Positions 36,074 through 45,128 of a DNA stretch of 64,000 bases are shown here, one piece after another (position 1 is the stretch's first letter; the number at the start of each line of letters is the position of its first letter). Below the pieces are notes generated by a model. That model made no database searches, was not told the DNA's origin, and saw nothing but the letters and a program-made list of their open reading frames with translations. The DNA comes from Lachnospiraceae bacterium NC2008. Lineage in GTDB: Bacteria > Bacillota > Clostridia > Lachnospirales > Lachnospiraceae. The DNA lies in the NCBI GenBank assembly GCA_000687675.1, contig JHWS01000011.1, positions 1-64,000 of the forward strand, written 5' to 3'. Both the position numbers and the translations under genes were made by a program.

Positions 36074-36106
36074 ACATTAGTGCAGTGGGAAAAACCTAGA
36101 ATATTA

Positions 36107-36190
36107 GCAGAAATGGCGGAATTGGCAGACGCGCACGGTTCAGGTCCGTGTGGTAGCAATACCATGAGGGTTCAAGTCCCTTTTTCTGCA
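36107..36190 (+). tRNA. tRNA-Leu (anticodon CAG)
   Basis: An 84-base tRNA with class II variable arm. Acceptor GCAGAAA/TTTCTGC, anticodon stem CACGG/CCGTG with loop TTCAGGT, T-arm containing GGGTTCAAGTCCC, discriminator A. Confidence 0.94.
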
Positions 36191-36200
36191 CTAAGCGTAT

Positions 36201-36234
36201 GAGAGTAATCAAACTTCTGATTACTCTTTTTTCT
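36201..36234 (+). terminator. Terminator after tRNA-Leu(CAG)
   Basis: A stem of about 10 bp AGAGTAATCA/TGATTACTCT with loop AACTTC, followed by a T-run. Confidence 0.9.
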
Positions 36235-36332
36235 TTCGAAAACCGTGCAAAATATGCATAAAAACTCGCTTTGCTTTAGCAATTGTGGTAAAATAATTAG
36301 TGATTTTTAGTGAAAAAGGAATGGAAAAAATT

Positions 36333-36800
36333 ATGGGAAAAATATTTAAGTTTAACAAAGATGTAGATACTGACCAGATTATTGCATCCCAGTACCTTCT
36401 CTTTCCAACTATTGATGAAATGAAAGTGCATACGTTTGAGTCTCTAAGTGCAGACTTTGCTACTAAGGTTAAGCCTGGGGACTTTGTTGTTGCAGATGAC
36501 AACTTTGGCTGCGGATCTTCAAGAGAGCAGGCTCCTAGCGTACTTAAAGCTCTAGGCGTTAAGGCAGTTATTGCTAAGTCATTTGCTCGTATTTTTTATA
36601 GAAACTCTATTAATATTGGTATGCCTGTTATAGTATGCAAGGACTTATATGATTATGTTAATGATCAGGATGAGATGGAACTTGACCTACTTTCAGGAAC
36701 TATAACAGTTGGAGATAAGACATTCTCATGTACAAAGCTACCTGCTAAGATGCAGGAGATACTTGATCAGGGTGGACTTATTGCATCCCTGAATAAATAA
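36333..36800 (+). CDS. 3-isopropylmalate dehydratase-type small subunit, copy 1
   Basis: A 155-residue swivelling small subunit of an aconitase-family hydro-lyase (LeuD type). DTDQI at the N-terminus and NFGCGSSREQAP are hallmarks. The specificity loop reads Y21-L-L-F, lacking the Arg that homoaconitase small subunits use, so isopropylmalate or a related methyl-substituted malate is more likely. The start is uncertain: ATG 36333 gives the family N-terminus, while ATG 36321 sits directly on the AAAGGA site. The large subunit follows 53 bases later. Confidence 0.87.
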   Translation: MGKIFKFNKDVDTDQIIASQYLLFPTIDEMKVHTFESLSADFATKVKPGDFVVADDNFGCGSSREQAPSVLKALGVKAVIAKSFARIFYRNSINIGMPVIVCKDLYDYVNDQDEMELDLLSGTITVGDKTFSCTKLPAKMQEILDQGGLIASLNK

Positions 36801-36853
36801 AAAACTAGACTGGGCGAATGATATTCGCTTGTATTACGGAGGATATAAAGACC

Positions 36854-38101
36854 ATGGGAATGACAATGGCAGAAAAAATCATAGCTCTTGCAGCAGGAAA
36901 GACTGAAGCGAAAGCTGGAGATATAGAAACTGTTACACTTGATAGACTTATGAGTAATGATGGAACAACTCATCTTACTATCGATATGTATAACAATCTT
37001 AAAAATCCAAAGATTGCTGATACAGAAAAACTTGTTTGGATAATTGATCATAATATACCTGCAGATAGTCCTAAGACTGCTGCATCTCATAAGAAGATGA
37101 GAGACTTTGCTAAAGAGCATGGCATCACATTCTACGAAGGTGAGGGTGTATGTCACCAGGTTATGATGGAAAATCATGTTAGACCTGGTGAGCTTATCTT
37201 TGGTGCTGACTCTCATACATGTGCTTATGGTGCACTTGGTGCATTTGGTACTGGAGTTGGTTGTACAGATTACCTTTATGCCATGGTAACTGGTACATCT
37301 TGGCTTCTTGTTCCAGAAACAATCAGATTTAATCTTACTGGTAAATTACCAAAAGGTGTTCATGCAAGAGACCTTATTCTTACTATTATTGGTAAGATTG
37401 GTGCCAATGGTGCTAACTATAAATCAATGGAATTTGGCGGTGAAGGACTTGCAAGTCTTTCTATGGCAGACAGAATATCAATCTGTAACCTTTGCGTAGA
37501 AGCTGGTGCAAAAACAGCTCTTATGGAAGTCGATGACCTTGCTATGGATTATCTTCATAAGCAGGGAAGAGAGCCTAAGGCTATTATTAAGGCTGATCAG
37601 GATGCAGTTTATTTTGAAACATATGATATAGACCTTTCAGAGATAGTACCAATAGTTGCAAAGCCACACTTTGTTGACAATGTTGTGCCAGCAAAAGAGT
37701 GTGCAGGTACAAAGATCGATGAGGCATTTCTTGGCTCATGTAACAATGGTCGTATAGAAGACCTTAGAGTGGGCGCTGAGATAATTAAGGGTAAGCACGT
37801 TTCTGATAAGGTAAGATTCCTTGTAGTGCCTGCTTCAAGAAGCGTTTATAAGCAGGCTATGGAAGAAGGACTTCTTGATATCTTTATGGAAGCTGGAGCC
37901 ATGGTTATGAACCCTAACTGTTCAGTTTGCTGGGGAGCCTGCCAGGGTGTAATCGGGGAAGGCGAAACACTTATTTCTACAGGTACAAGAAACTTCAAGG
38001 GACGTGCAGGACATAAAGATTCATATATTTATCTTGCATCAGCAGCAACAGTTACTGCATCTGCAATAGCTGGATATATAGCAACAGCTGACAGTATATA
38101 A
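36854..38101 (+). CDS. 3-isopropylmalate dehydratase-type large subunit, copy 1
   Basis: A 415-residue aconitase-family catalytic subunit of the short (archaeal/Clostridial) LeuC type. ADSHTCAYGALGAFGTGVG is canonical. The iron-sulfur ligands lie in GSCNNGRIEDL, where CTNGR is usual, and NPNCSVCWGAC. The ATG at 36854 is preferred because GGAGG lies at 36838-36842; an upstream in-frame ATG at 36818 precedes that site. It forms a pair with the preceding small subunit. Confidence 0.88.
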   Translation: MGMTMAEKIIALAAGKTEAKAGDIETVTLDRLMSNDGTTHLTIDMYNNLKNPKIADTEKLVWIIDHNIPADSPKTAASHKKMRDFAKEHGITFYEGEGVCHQVMMENHVRPGELIFGADSHTCAYGALGAFGTGVGCTDYLYAMVTGTSWLLVPETIRFNLTGKLPKGVHARDLILTIIGKIGANGANYKSMEFGGEGLASLSMADRISICNLCVEAGAKTALMEVDDLAMDYLHKQGREPKAIIKADQDAVYFETYDIDLSEIVPIVAKPHFVDNVVPAKECAGTKIDEAFLGSCNNGRIEDLRVGAEIIKGKHVSDKVRFLVVPASRSVYKQAMEEGLLDIFMEAGAMVMNPNCSVCWGACQGVIGEGETLISTGTRNFKGRAGHKDSYIYLASAATVTASAIAGYIATADSI

Positions 38102-38146
38102 TTTCAGCAGGCTTAGGCACTGCTATAAACTAGATTGGAGAAAACA

Positions 38147-38641
38147 ATGAGTAATACATTTACTGCCAAGATATGGGTACTTGGAGATGATATTGATACA
38201 GATATAATCCTTCCTACAGAGTATCTTGCAATGAAGAGTGTTGAAGAGATGAAGCCATATGCATTTTCACCACTTCGTCCAGAACTTGCAGGACTTATAA
38301 AGCCAGGAGATATGATTGTAGCTGGAAAGAACTTTGGTTGTGGCTCATCAAGAGAGCAGGCACCAGAGGTAGTTAAGGCACTTGGAATATCGTGTGTAGT
38401 TGCTAAGTCATACGCAAGAATATTCTTTAGAAATGCAATTAACAACGGACTTCTATTAATAGAAAATCCAGACTTATATGATGAGGTAACAGAGGGCGAC
38501 AGTGCTGAAGTTACTCCTGGAAAAGAGATTCTCTACAAGGGCAAGAAATACGAGATAGCATCGCTTCCAGATAATCTTTTAGAGATACTAGAAGCAGGCG
38601 GACTTGTTAAAGCTATGCGTAAGAGAAATGGATTAAGCTAA
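38147..38641 (+). CDS. leuD: 3-isopropylmalate dehydratase-type small subunit, copy 2
   Basis: A 164-residue small subunit with GDDIDTDIILPTEYL and NFGCGSSREQAPEVV. The specificity loop reads Y26-L-A-M, again without Arg. ATG 38147 is preferred over the TTG at 38135 because GGAG is 6 bases upstream. It differs clearly from copy 1 (about half the positions), so this is an old paralogue or separate acquisition rather than a recent duplication. Which pair serves leucine synthesis is not decidable here. Confidence 0.85.
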   Translation: MSNTFTAKIWVLGDDIDTDIILPTEYLAMKSVEEMKPYAFSPLRPELAGLIKPGDMIVAGKNFGCGSSREQAPEVVKALGISCVVAKSYARIFFRNAINNGLLLIENPDLYDEVTEGDSAEVTPGKEILYKGKKYEIASLPDNLLEILEAGGLVKAMRKRNGLS

Positions 38642-38661
38642 TAAAGGATATAGATATAGAC

Positions 38662-39903
38662 ATGGGACAGACACTTATTGAAAAAGTAATTGGTAGAAAA
38701 GTAGGCAAGGATGTTAAGCCAGGAGATATTGTTACAGTACCTGTTGACTGGTGCATGGTTGATGATATTATGGCTCCATTTGCCATTAGTAAGTTTGAAG
38801 AGATGGGATTTAAGAAGGTATGGGATCCAGATAAGGTTGTACTTATTTATGACCACTTCCTTCCAGCATCACAGGTTGATGATTCAAGACATTTTAGAGT
38901 AGCAGATGAATTTGCTGATAAATATGGTATTAAGAATGTTCATAGAACAGACGGTATCTGCCATCAGCTTATGACAGAAGCTGGCTATGTAGGACCAGGA
39001 GATATAGCATTTGGTACAGATTCACACACAGTAACATATGGCTGTGTTGGTGCCTTCTCAACAGGTATAGGCTATACAGAGATGGCTGGTATCCTTGGAA
39101 CAGGTTCACTGTGGATTAAGGTACCTGAGACAATCAGGGTCAATGTTGAAGGCAAGCTTGCTGACAATGTTACATCTAAAGATCTTATTTTAAGAATTAT
39201 AGGCGACCTTACAGCTTCAGGTGCAACATATATGTCACTTGAATTTGGCGGAAGCACTATTGATGATATGACAATAGCAAGCAGGATGACTATGGCTAAT
39301 ATGGCTGTAGAAGCTGGTGCTAAGTGCGGTATATTTAAGCCTGATGAAAAAACATGTGATTATTGCAATGTAGAATATACAGATGATATTAAGTCACTTA
39401 AGGCAGATGAGGATGCTAAGTATTATAAGGTACTTAATTATAAGGCAGAGGATATTGTTCCAGTACTTGCCTGCCCATCCCTTGTAGATAATATTAAACC
39501 TGTTTCTGAATATAAGGGAACTAAGGTGGATCAGGTATTCCTTGGGTCATGTACAAATGGCAGACTTGAAGATTTACATGCAGCAGCTGAGGTTCTTAAG
39601 GGCAAGCATGTTGCTCCATATGTAAATATGATTGTTACACCAGCTAGTAGAAAAATTTACAGACAGGCTCTTGCTGATGGAACACTTGAGATACTTTCCG
39701 ACGCAGGTGCAATAATTACAACACCTGGCTGCGGACTTTGCTGCGGACGAAGCGGAGGTATCCTTTCGGACAATGAAGTAGTTGTTGCTACTAACAACAG
39801 AAACTTCCTTGGAAGAATGGGAACTAGCAAGGTTAAGATATTCCTTGCTTCACCAAAAACTGCAGCAGCAACAGCACTTGCAGGTACAATTCAATCAATA
39901 TAA
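38662..39903 (+). CDS. leuC: 3-isopropylmalate dehydratase-type large subunit, copy 2
   Basis: A 413-residue catalytic subunit with TDGICHQ, GTDSHTVTYGCVGAFSTGIG, GSCTNGRLEDL (first Fe-S Cys) and TPGCGLCCGRSGG (the other two). It follows its small subunit by 20 bases. No leuA or leuB is present in the window, so both pairs might serve different 2-alkylmalates; this is open. Confidence 0.87.
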   Translation: MGQTLIEKVIGRKVGKDVKPGDIVTVPVDWCMVDDIMAPFAISKFEEMGFKKVWDPDKVVLIYDHFLPASQVDDSRHFRVADEFADKYGIKNVHRTDGICHQLMTEAGYVGPGDIAFGTDSHTVTYGCVGAFSTGIGYTEMAGILGTGSLWIKVPETIRVNVEGKLADNVTSKDLILRIIGDLTASGATYMSLEFGGSTIDDMTIASRMTMANMAVEAGAKCGIFKPDEKTCDYCNVEYTDDIKSLKADEDAKYYKVLNYKAEDIVPVLACPSLVDNIKPVSEYKGTKVDQVFLGSCTNGRLEDLHAAAEVLKGKHVAPYVNMIVTPASRKIYRQALADGTLEILSDAGAIITTPGCGLCCGRSGGILSDNEVVVATNNRNFLGRMGTSKVKIFLASPKTAAATALAGTIQSI

Positions 39904-39929
39904 GTTAGGTTCATAAAAGGGGGTTACAT

Positions 39930-40988
39930 ATGAATCAGCATTCAAGATTCAATCTTCCGCTGTGTATGGCGGTAGAAGAGGATATATTTGAACATGTTGA
40001 CCAGACAGTGTTTGATTATCTTCCAGAAATTAAAGGCAAAAAAGCTATCTTTGTTACAGAAAAATTTTTGAATGATACTTATCCAGATACAGTGTCAGGA
40101 ATCTGTCAGGATTTTGGCGGTGCAGAAGTTTTTCTTGTAACAGGAGCTGATTTTGATAGTGCATCAGCACTTGCAAAAAGAATTCTTATAGAAAATATTA
40201 CAATCGTAATAGGCTTTGGCGGCGGCAGAGTACTTGACACTGCCAAGTATGCAGCATTTATCTCTAAGGCTGTATATATATGCCTTCCAACAACTCTTAG
40301 TAACGACTCTCTTGCAAGTCCATTCTCAGTTCTTGGAACTGAAGGGACTAACAGGAAAACACTTCCTTGCAAGATTCCTACAGCCGTTATCGTTGACACA
40401 TCCATGATTTTAAAAGCACCTGTATCTCAGACCTATTCAGGTATTGGAGATACTATAGGTAAATATACGGCAGTTTATGACTGGGCTCTTTCAGCAAAGG
40501 CTACAGGTACAAGAGTAGATGACTTTGCTTATTCAATAGCCCAGATGTGCTATGACTCTGTAGCCCACTGTGATGAGAAAAGTGTTACTAACAAAGGTTT
40601 TATAAAAACCTTGTCCAGAGCACTTGTTATGGGAGGACTGGCTATGGAAATAGCTGGCTCATCAAGACCATGCAGTGGAAGTGAGCATCTCTTTGCTCAT
40701 GCTATAGAAGAGTATTATCCGGATATTAAGATATCTCATGGCCTTGCAGTTGCTCTTGGTGCAGTTGGCGCAGCTAACTTCCAGGGAAGAGATGATCTTA
40801 ATCTTATAGATATTTGCAAAAAATATGGACTGGACTTAAACCCAGCCAGCTATGGTATCGATAAGGATACATTCTGTGACATATGGAACAGGGCGGCAGG
40901 AACCAGACCAGACAGAGTAACTATTCTTAATGACACAGACCTTAACAAAGACTGGCTGTGTGATATCTATGACAGAATGCAGGGATAA
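39930..40988 (+). CDS. Glycerol-1-phosphate dehydrogenase-like enzyme (iron-containing alcohol dehydrogenase superfamily)
   Basis: A 352-residue NAD(P)-dependent dehydrogenase resembling EgsA/AraM, which makes sn-glycerol-1-phosphate from dihydroxyacetone phosphate. The NAD site reads GFGGGRVLDTAKY, then PTTLSNDSLASPFSV; the metal-binding segment has SSRPCSGSEHLFAHA and a later HGLAVALG. AGGGGG precedes the ATG. The next gene, six bases on, is a lipid-kinase-like protein, so the pair may act in lipid-backbone or phospholipid metabolism. The exact substrate is inferred. Confidence 0.8.
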   Translation: MNQHSRFNLPLCMAVEEDIFEHVDQTVFDYLPEIKGKKAIFVTEKFLNDTYPDTVSGICQDFGGAEVFLVTGADFDSASALAKRILIENITIVIGFGGGRVLDTAKYAAFISKAVYICLPTTLSNDSLASPFSVLGTEGTNRKTLPCKIPTAVIVDTSMILKAPVSQTYSGIGDTIGKYTAVYDWALSAKATGTRVDDFAYSIAQMCYDSVAHCDEKSVTNKGFIKTLSRALVMGGLAMEIAGSSRPCSGSEHLFAHAIEEYYPDIKISHGLAVALGAVGAANFQGRDDLNLIDICKKYGLDLNPASYGIDKDTFCDIWNRAAGTRPDRVTILNDTDLNKDWLCDIYDRMQG

Positions 40989-40993
40989 GGGAT

Positions 40994-41920
40994 TTGATAC
41001 ATTTATTTTTTGTTAATTCCTATGCTGGTAAGGGTGGTTTCTCCACTCAGATAAGAGAACATCTTTCTACCAGAACGGATATTGAATACTATATAGTTCA
41101 TACAAGAAGCTCCGAGTCAGTAAGCGAGCTTGTTAGGTTTATGCTCTCTGTATTCGAAGGAGAGAAGGTTAGAATCTACAGCTGCGGAGGTTCTGGTACC
41201 TTGTGCAGAATTCTTAACGGTATAGATTCATTTGAAAATATTGAGATAGCATTTTATCCAATGGGACTTACCAATGACTTCTTAAAAATCTTTAAGGGCA
41301 ATGATGAAAAGTTTAAAAGCCTCGACGCCCTAATAGAAGGTAAGCCTAAGATGGTGGATCTTATAAAGACCAATCACGGAGTTTGCATTAACTCATTATC
41401 TGTTGGCCTTGATTCCTTACATACAGAAAAATATAACAAATTAAAATACACAAGTATTATAGGTAGAAGCGTACCTTATACACTTGGCTTAATTAATGCT
41501 GTTTTCTTTGGAAAACCAACAGAATACGAGATAGAACTGGACTCATTTAGATTCAGAGGAAAATGCACCCAGATAGTATTAACAAACGGAGGCCTCTTTG
41601 GTGGCAATATGTGGGTAGATACAGATATGAGCCCTAACCCAGCAGATGGAAAATGCGCTTATGTAGTTTTTGATGCCATGAAGGGATTTGCTATGATTCC
41701 TCAAATAAGGTTAATGAATCAGGGTAGGGTAATCAAATCTAAAAAGGCTCATATTGGGTATACAAAAAATATTCGTATTAAAAGAACTGATGGCAAGCCA
41801 TTTGCATTAAGCTTTGATGGTGAGCTTCAGGAAAAACATACAGAATGGAACGGACAGATAGTGCCTAGCTGTGTTCCTTTTGTAGTGCCAAAGGGGGTGG
41901 AATTTAAATGTCAGATATAA
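40994..41920 (+). CDS. Diacylglycerol-kinase/sphingosine-kinase-family lipid kinase-like protein
   Basis: A 308-residue DAGK-catalytic-fold protein. The N-terminal FFVNSYAGKGG matches the NPxSGxG nucleotide region. The normally invariant GGDGT reads CGGSGT, with Asp replaced by Ser, followed by FYPMGLTNDF, matching the usual PLGTANDF. TTG start with AAGGGA upstream. The 3' end overlaps the histidine kinase gene by 13 bases, linking lipid and signalling genes in one transcript. Activity is uncertain given the substitution. Confidence 0.78.
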   Translation: MIHLFFVNSYAGKGGFSTQIREHLSTRTDIEYYIVHTRSSESVSELVRFMLSVFEGEKVRIYSCGGSGTLCRILNGIDSFENIEIAFYPMGLTNDFLKIFKGNDEKFKSLDALIEGKPKMVDLIKTNHGVCINSLSVGLDSLHTEKYNKLKYTSIIGRSVPYTLGLINAVFFGKPTEYEIELDSFRFRGKCTQIVLTNGGLFGGNMWVDTDMSPNPADGKCAYVVFDAMKGFAMIPQIRLMNQGRVIKSKKAHIGYTKNIRIKRTDGKPFALSFDGELQEKHTEWNGQIVPSCVPFVVPKGVEFKCQI

Positions 41921-44304
41921 TTAAAAAAGGACATTTAATGCTTCTTGTTGTTTACCTCCTTTTAGGTGTGGCATTCTGGATTGCCTGCGGATATAACCCA
42001 ACAGGTGACTACGCACTTGCGAATTATATGATTGTGTACTGGATTGTCACCTTACTGATTATCTTCATTATGGAAGTAAGAGCCAAGATTGGTGACTCTG
42101 CATTTGAGATAATTAGTGTTACTTTAATGATGATATTTGGATGGGGCGGACAAAGATTCTACGAAGGTTCCTTCCTGTTAATATACTTCTATATCTTACT
42201 TTGGCTTGTATCTATAGCATTTCTAAACAGGCTGTTTTGTTGGATTCTATACTTCCTTCAGGGAGTAGGCTTATTTATCTTCACTTTCCTTCCTGAAAGA
42301 ATAGTTAACAGACAGGTATTTACTGCCAGATCCTTCGTGTTTGCTGTGGTTGTATTATTCGTGGCTAACTGGATATGTCAGAATGTTATTACTATGCTTA
42401 AATCAGCCTACCAGGAGAATATTGAAAAGGAAAAATGCCTGGACGATATGATTGACATCATAGGTATAAAACATAGGGATGCTAGGGAAGCTACCAAGGC
42501 AAAGTCTATGTTCCTTTCTAATATGTCTCATGAAATCAGAACTCCTATTAATACCATACTTGGTATGAATGAGATGATCTCAAGAGAAAGTAATGACTCA
42601 AGCATTTCCAGATATTCTGCAAATATTAAGTCTGCAGGTACACTTCTTCTTGCCCTTATTAACGACATACTGGATACTGCCAAGATTGAATCAGGTAAGA
42701 TGAATCTCTTATCAGTAAAGTTTGAAATCACAGATGTTATAAGCGATGTTTACAACATGGTTAGACCAAAGATGGTTGAAAAGAACTTAGAGTTCATCGT
42801 TAATATTGATGACAATATTCCTTGTGAATATATAGGCGATGACGTAAAGCTTAGACAGATTCTTATTAACCTTCTTAACAATGCAGTTAAGTACACTATA
42901 GCAGGCTGGGTAACTTTAAAAATCACAGGTGATAAGAAGGGTGAGAACGAAGTCCTTCATATATCAGTAGAAGATACTGGTATGGGAATAAAGGAAGAAG
43001 ATCTTGGAAAGCTTGCTAAGAAATTCGTCAGAATTGACCAGGCTCGTAACCGTAAGGTAGAAGGTACAGGTCTTGGTATGAGTATTGTTGTTAACTATCT
43101 GGATATGATGGGAACTCAGCTTCAGGTGGAAAGTGAGTATGGTCAGGGTTCTAACTTCTTCTTTGATTTAACACTTCCGATTTCAGACTTTGTGCCAGTT
43201 GGTAAGATGAAAGATAATGAAGAACTTCCAACAGAGGAACTTGAAGAAGTTACAGGTTTTGCAGCACCAGATGCTCATATACTTGTAGTTGATGATAACT
43301 CTATGAACCTGGTTGTTATTAAGGAACTTCTTAAAGACACAGAAATAGATATTGATACTGCCATAAGCGGTAAGCTTGCTGTAGAGAAAACTGAAAATAA
43401 ACAATACGATATCATATTTATGGATCATATGATGCCAGGCATGGATGGTATAGAGGCCTTCCATGCAATTAAGAGCAATCGCATGAATCCAAATATTAAA
43501 TCTCCTGTTATAGCCCTTACGGCCAATGCATTAACAGGGGCCAAAGAAACCTATATAGATGAAGGTTTTGATGACTTTTTATCTAAACCTGTAATTCCTT
43601 CAAAATTAGAAGCGGTTGTTAAGAAATTTTTAAACAAGGACCTTATAATAGAGAAGAGAGATAGTACGAGCAAACCAAAAGATGACGTGGTAGACTTTGC
43701 GAATCTCCCTAAAATTGAAGGCCTTGATTACAACTACGGCTACATGCATCTAAAAGATATAGATCTTTTTGTTAAGACTATAGAAGATATGACCAAGATG
43801 ATGAAAGCTGATGCTGAGTATCTTTCAGAATGCTTTGAAGAAGTTAAAGCAGGTAGTGATAATGGTCTTGATAAGTTTAGGATAAAGGTTCATTCAATGA
43901 AAAGTTCTGCCATACTTATAGGTCTTGTGCCACTTGCCGGTATGGCTGCTTCCTTGGAATATGCATCAAGAGATGGTGATATAGATATGGTATTAGCAAC
44001 GGCTCCTTTCTTCCTGACGGAGTGGAATCACTACAGAGATATGATGCATAAAGAGTTTGGAACAGATGAAAAAGAAGGTAAGGAAGTTTCAGATAAAACT
44101 GAGATAACCGACTACCTGCAACTTCTGGTAGACACAGTTGAAAACTGTGATATACACGGAAGTGATGATGCTCTGGCTCATCTAAAAGAATTCAGTTATG
44201 GGGAAGAAGTAGCGGCTATGTTTGATGATATGGAAGCCGCAGTTCTGGATTTCGATAGTAATAAAGTTAAGGAACTAGCAGACAAGATTAAAGCAAGCTT
44301 ATAA
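41908..44304 (+). CDS. Hybrid sensor histidine kinase with receiver and Hpt domains
   Basis: 798 residues. About 8-165: five to six membrane helices with little outside, so the sensed signal is membrane or intracellular. HisKA: FLSNMSHEIRTPIN with His208. HATPase: N-box LINLLNNAVKYT and GTGLGMSI. Receiver: ILVVDDN...IIFMDHMMPG with Asp506. Hpt: KVHSMKSSAIL with His662. All phosphorelay residues are present. It is followed by a response regulator and a GGDEF-EAL gene, pointing to control of cyclic-di-GMP. Confidence 0.92.
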   Translation: MSDIIKKGHLMLLVVYLLLGVAFWIACGYNPTGDYALANYMIVYWIVTLLIIFIMEVRAKIGDSAFEIISVTLMMIFGWGGQRFYEGSFLLIYFYILLWLVSIAFLNRLFCWILYFLQGVGLFIFTFLPERIVNRQVFTARSFVFAVVVLFVANWICQNVITMLKSAYQENIEKEKCLDDMIDIIGIKHRDAREATKAKSMFLSNMSHEIRTPINTILGMNEMISRESNDSSISRYSANIKSAGTLLLALINDILDTAKIESGKMNLLSVKFEITDVISDVYNMVRPKMVEKNLEFIVNIDDNIPCEYIGDDVKLRQILINLLNNAVKYTIAGWVTLKITGDKKGENEVLHISVEDTGMGIKEEDLGKLAKKFVRIDQARNRKVEGTGLGMSIVVNYLDMMGTQLQVESEYGQGSNFFFDLTLPISDFVPVGKMKDNEELPTEELEEVTGFAAPDAHILVVDDNSMNLVVIKELLKDTEIDIDTAISGKLAVEKTENKQYDIIFMDHMMPGMDGIEAFHAIKSNRMNPNIKSPVIALTANALTGAKETYIDEGFDDFLSKPVIPSKLEAVVKKFLNKDLIIEKRDSTSKPKDDVVDFANLPKIEGLDYNYGYMHLKDIDLFVKTIEDMTKMMKADAEYLSECFEEVKAGSDNGLDKFRIKVHSMKSSAILIGLVPLAGMAASLEYASRDGDIDMVLATAPFFLTEWNHYRDMMHKEFGTDEKEGKEVSDKTEITDYLQLLVDTVENCDIHGSDDALAHLKEFSYGEEVAAMFDDMEAAVLDFDSNKVKELADKIKASL

Positions 44305-44320
44305 GAAGGGGAGACCAACA

Positions 44321-45103
44321 ATGCAAACATTTGGATTAAGAAGGGTTGTAATTCTTTCTGAGAATGGCGGAAACTTTTTCGCACAGTCACTCAGAAATAC
44401 ATTTATAAAGAACGCCTTTGAAGTAGAATTCTATAAGTTAATGGACACTGATATCAAGGATCTTAGATCTGAAAGAAAGGTGGTCTTTATCATAGCAGAT
44501 GAGTTCAATGAGAATAATCTGACTATGCTTAAAGATGTTGCTGCATATGTTATTGCCAACAGCCATAGGGTAGTCCTTCTTGGTGGTACTGATGAAGTAG
44601 ACTTTGTTAAAAGATTTATTCCAGCACCTCTTATTATGGATATCTACTATAAGCCAATTGATGTTAAGGCAGTTGCTGAAAAAGGAGACAAATATCTGAA
44701 TATTTTGGATTATGAGTCTAAAAAGAAAACTATTTTGGTTGTAGATGACAATGGTATGATGCTTAGAACTATTAGTAAGTGGTTCGAAGATAAGTACAAT
44801 GTTATGGTTGCAAACTCTGCCCAGAAGGCTCAGGAAGCAATCGAGAATACCAGACCAAATCTTATACTTCTCGACTATGAGATGCCAGGTATATCAGGTA
44901 CTGAATACTTAAAGCTTCTTAGATGTCAGAGAGATACTAAGGACATACCAGTAATATTCTTAACATCAAAAGATGATGGAGAGATTGTTAAAAAGGTAGT
45001 TGCCCTTAAACCAGAAGGTTATCTACTTAAGAACCTTCCAAAAGAAGTAATCATTGGTAAAGTCGATAAATTCTTTAATGATTACGCCGAGAAGAACCTA
45101 TAA
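44321..45103 (+). CDS. Two-domain response regulator (pseudo-receiver plus receiver)
   Basis: 260 residues. About 1-130 has a receiver-like alternating pattern without the acidic pocket. About 136-258 is a full receiver with ILVVDDN, LILLDYEMPG carrying the phosphorylatable Asp, FLTSK and a Lys-Pro-like end. There is no DNA-binding output. It lies 16 bases after the hybrid kinase and is likely the phosphate acceptor of its Hpt domain. Confidence 0.87.
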   Translation: MQTFGLRRVVILSENGGNFFAQSLRNTFIKNAFEVEFYKLMDTDIKDLRSERKVVFIIADEFNENNLTMLKDVAAYVIANSHRVVLLGGTDEVDFVKRFIPAPLIMDIYYKPIDVKAVAEKGDKYLNILDYESKKKTILVVDDNGMMLRTISKWFEDKYNVMVANSAQKAQEAIENTRPNLILLDYEMPGISGTEYLKLLRCQRDTKDIPVIFLTSKDDGEIVKKVVALKPEGYLLKNLPKEVIIGKVDKFFNDYAEKNL

Positions 45104-45128
45104 TAGATTTTAATTGATTGGAGTAGTT

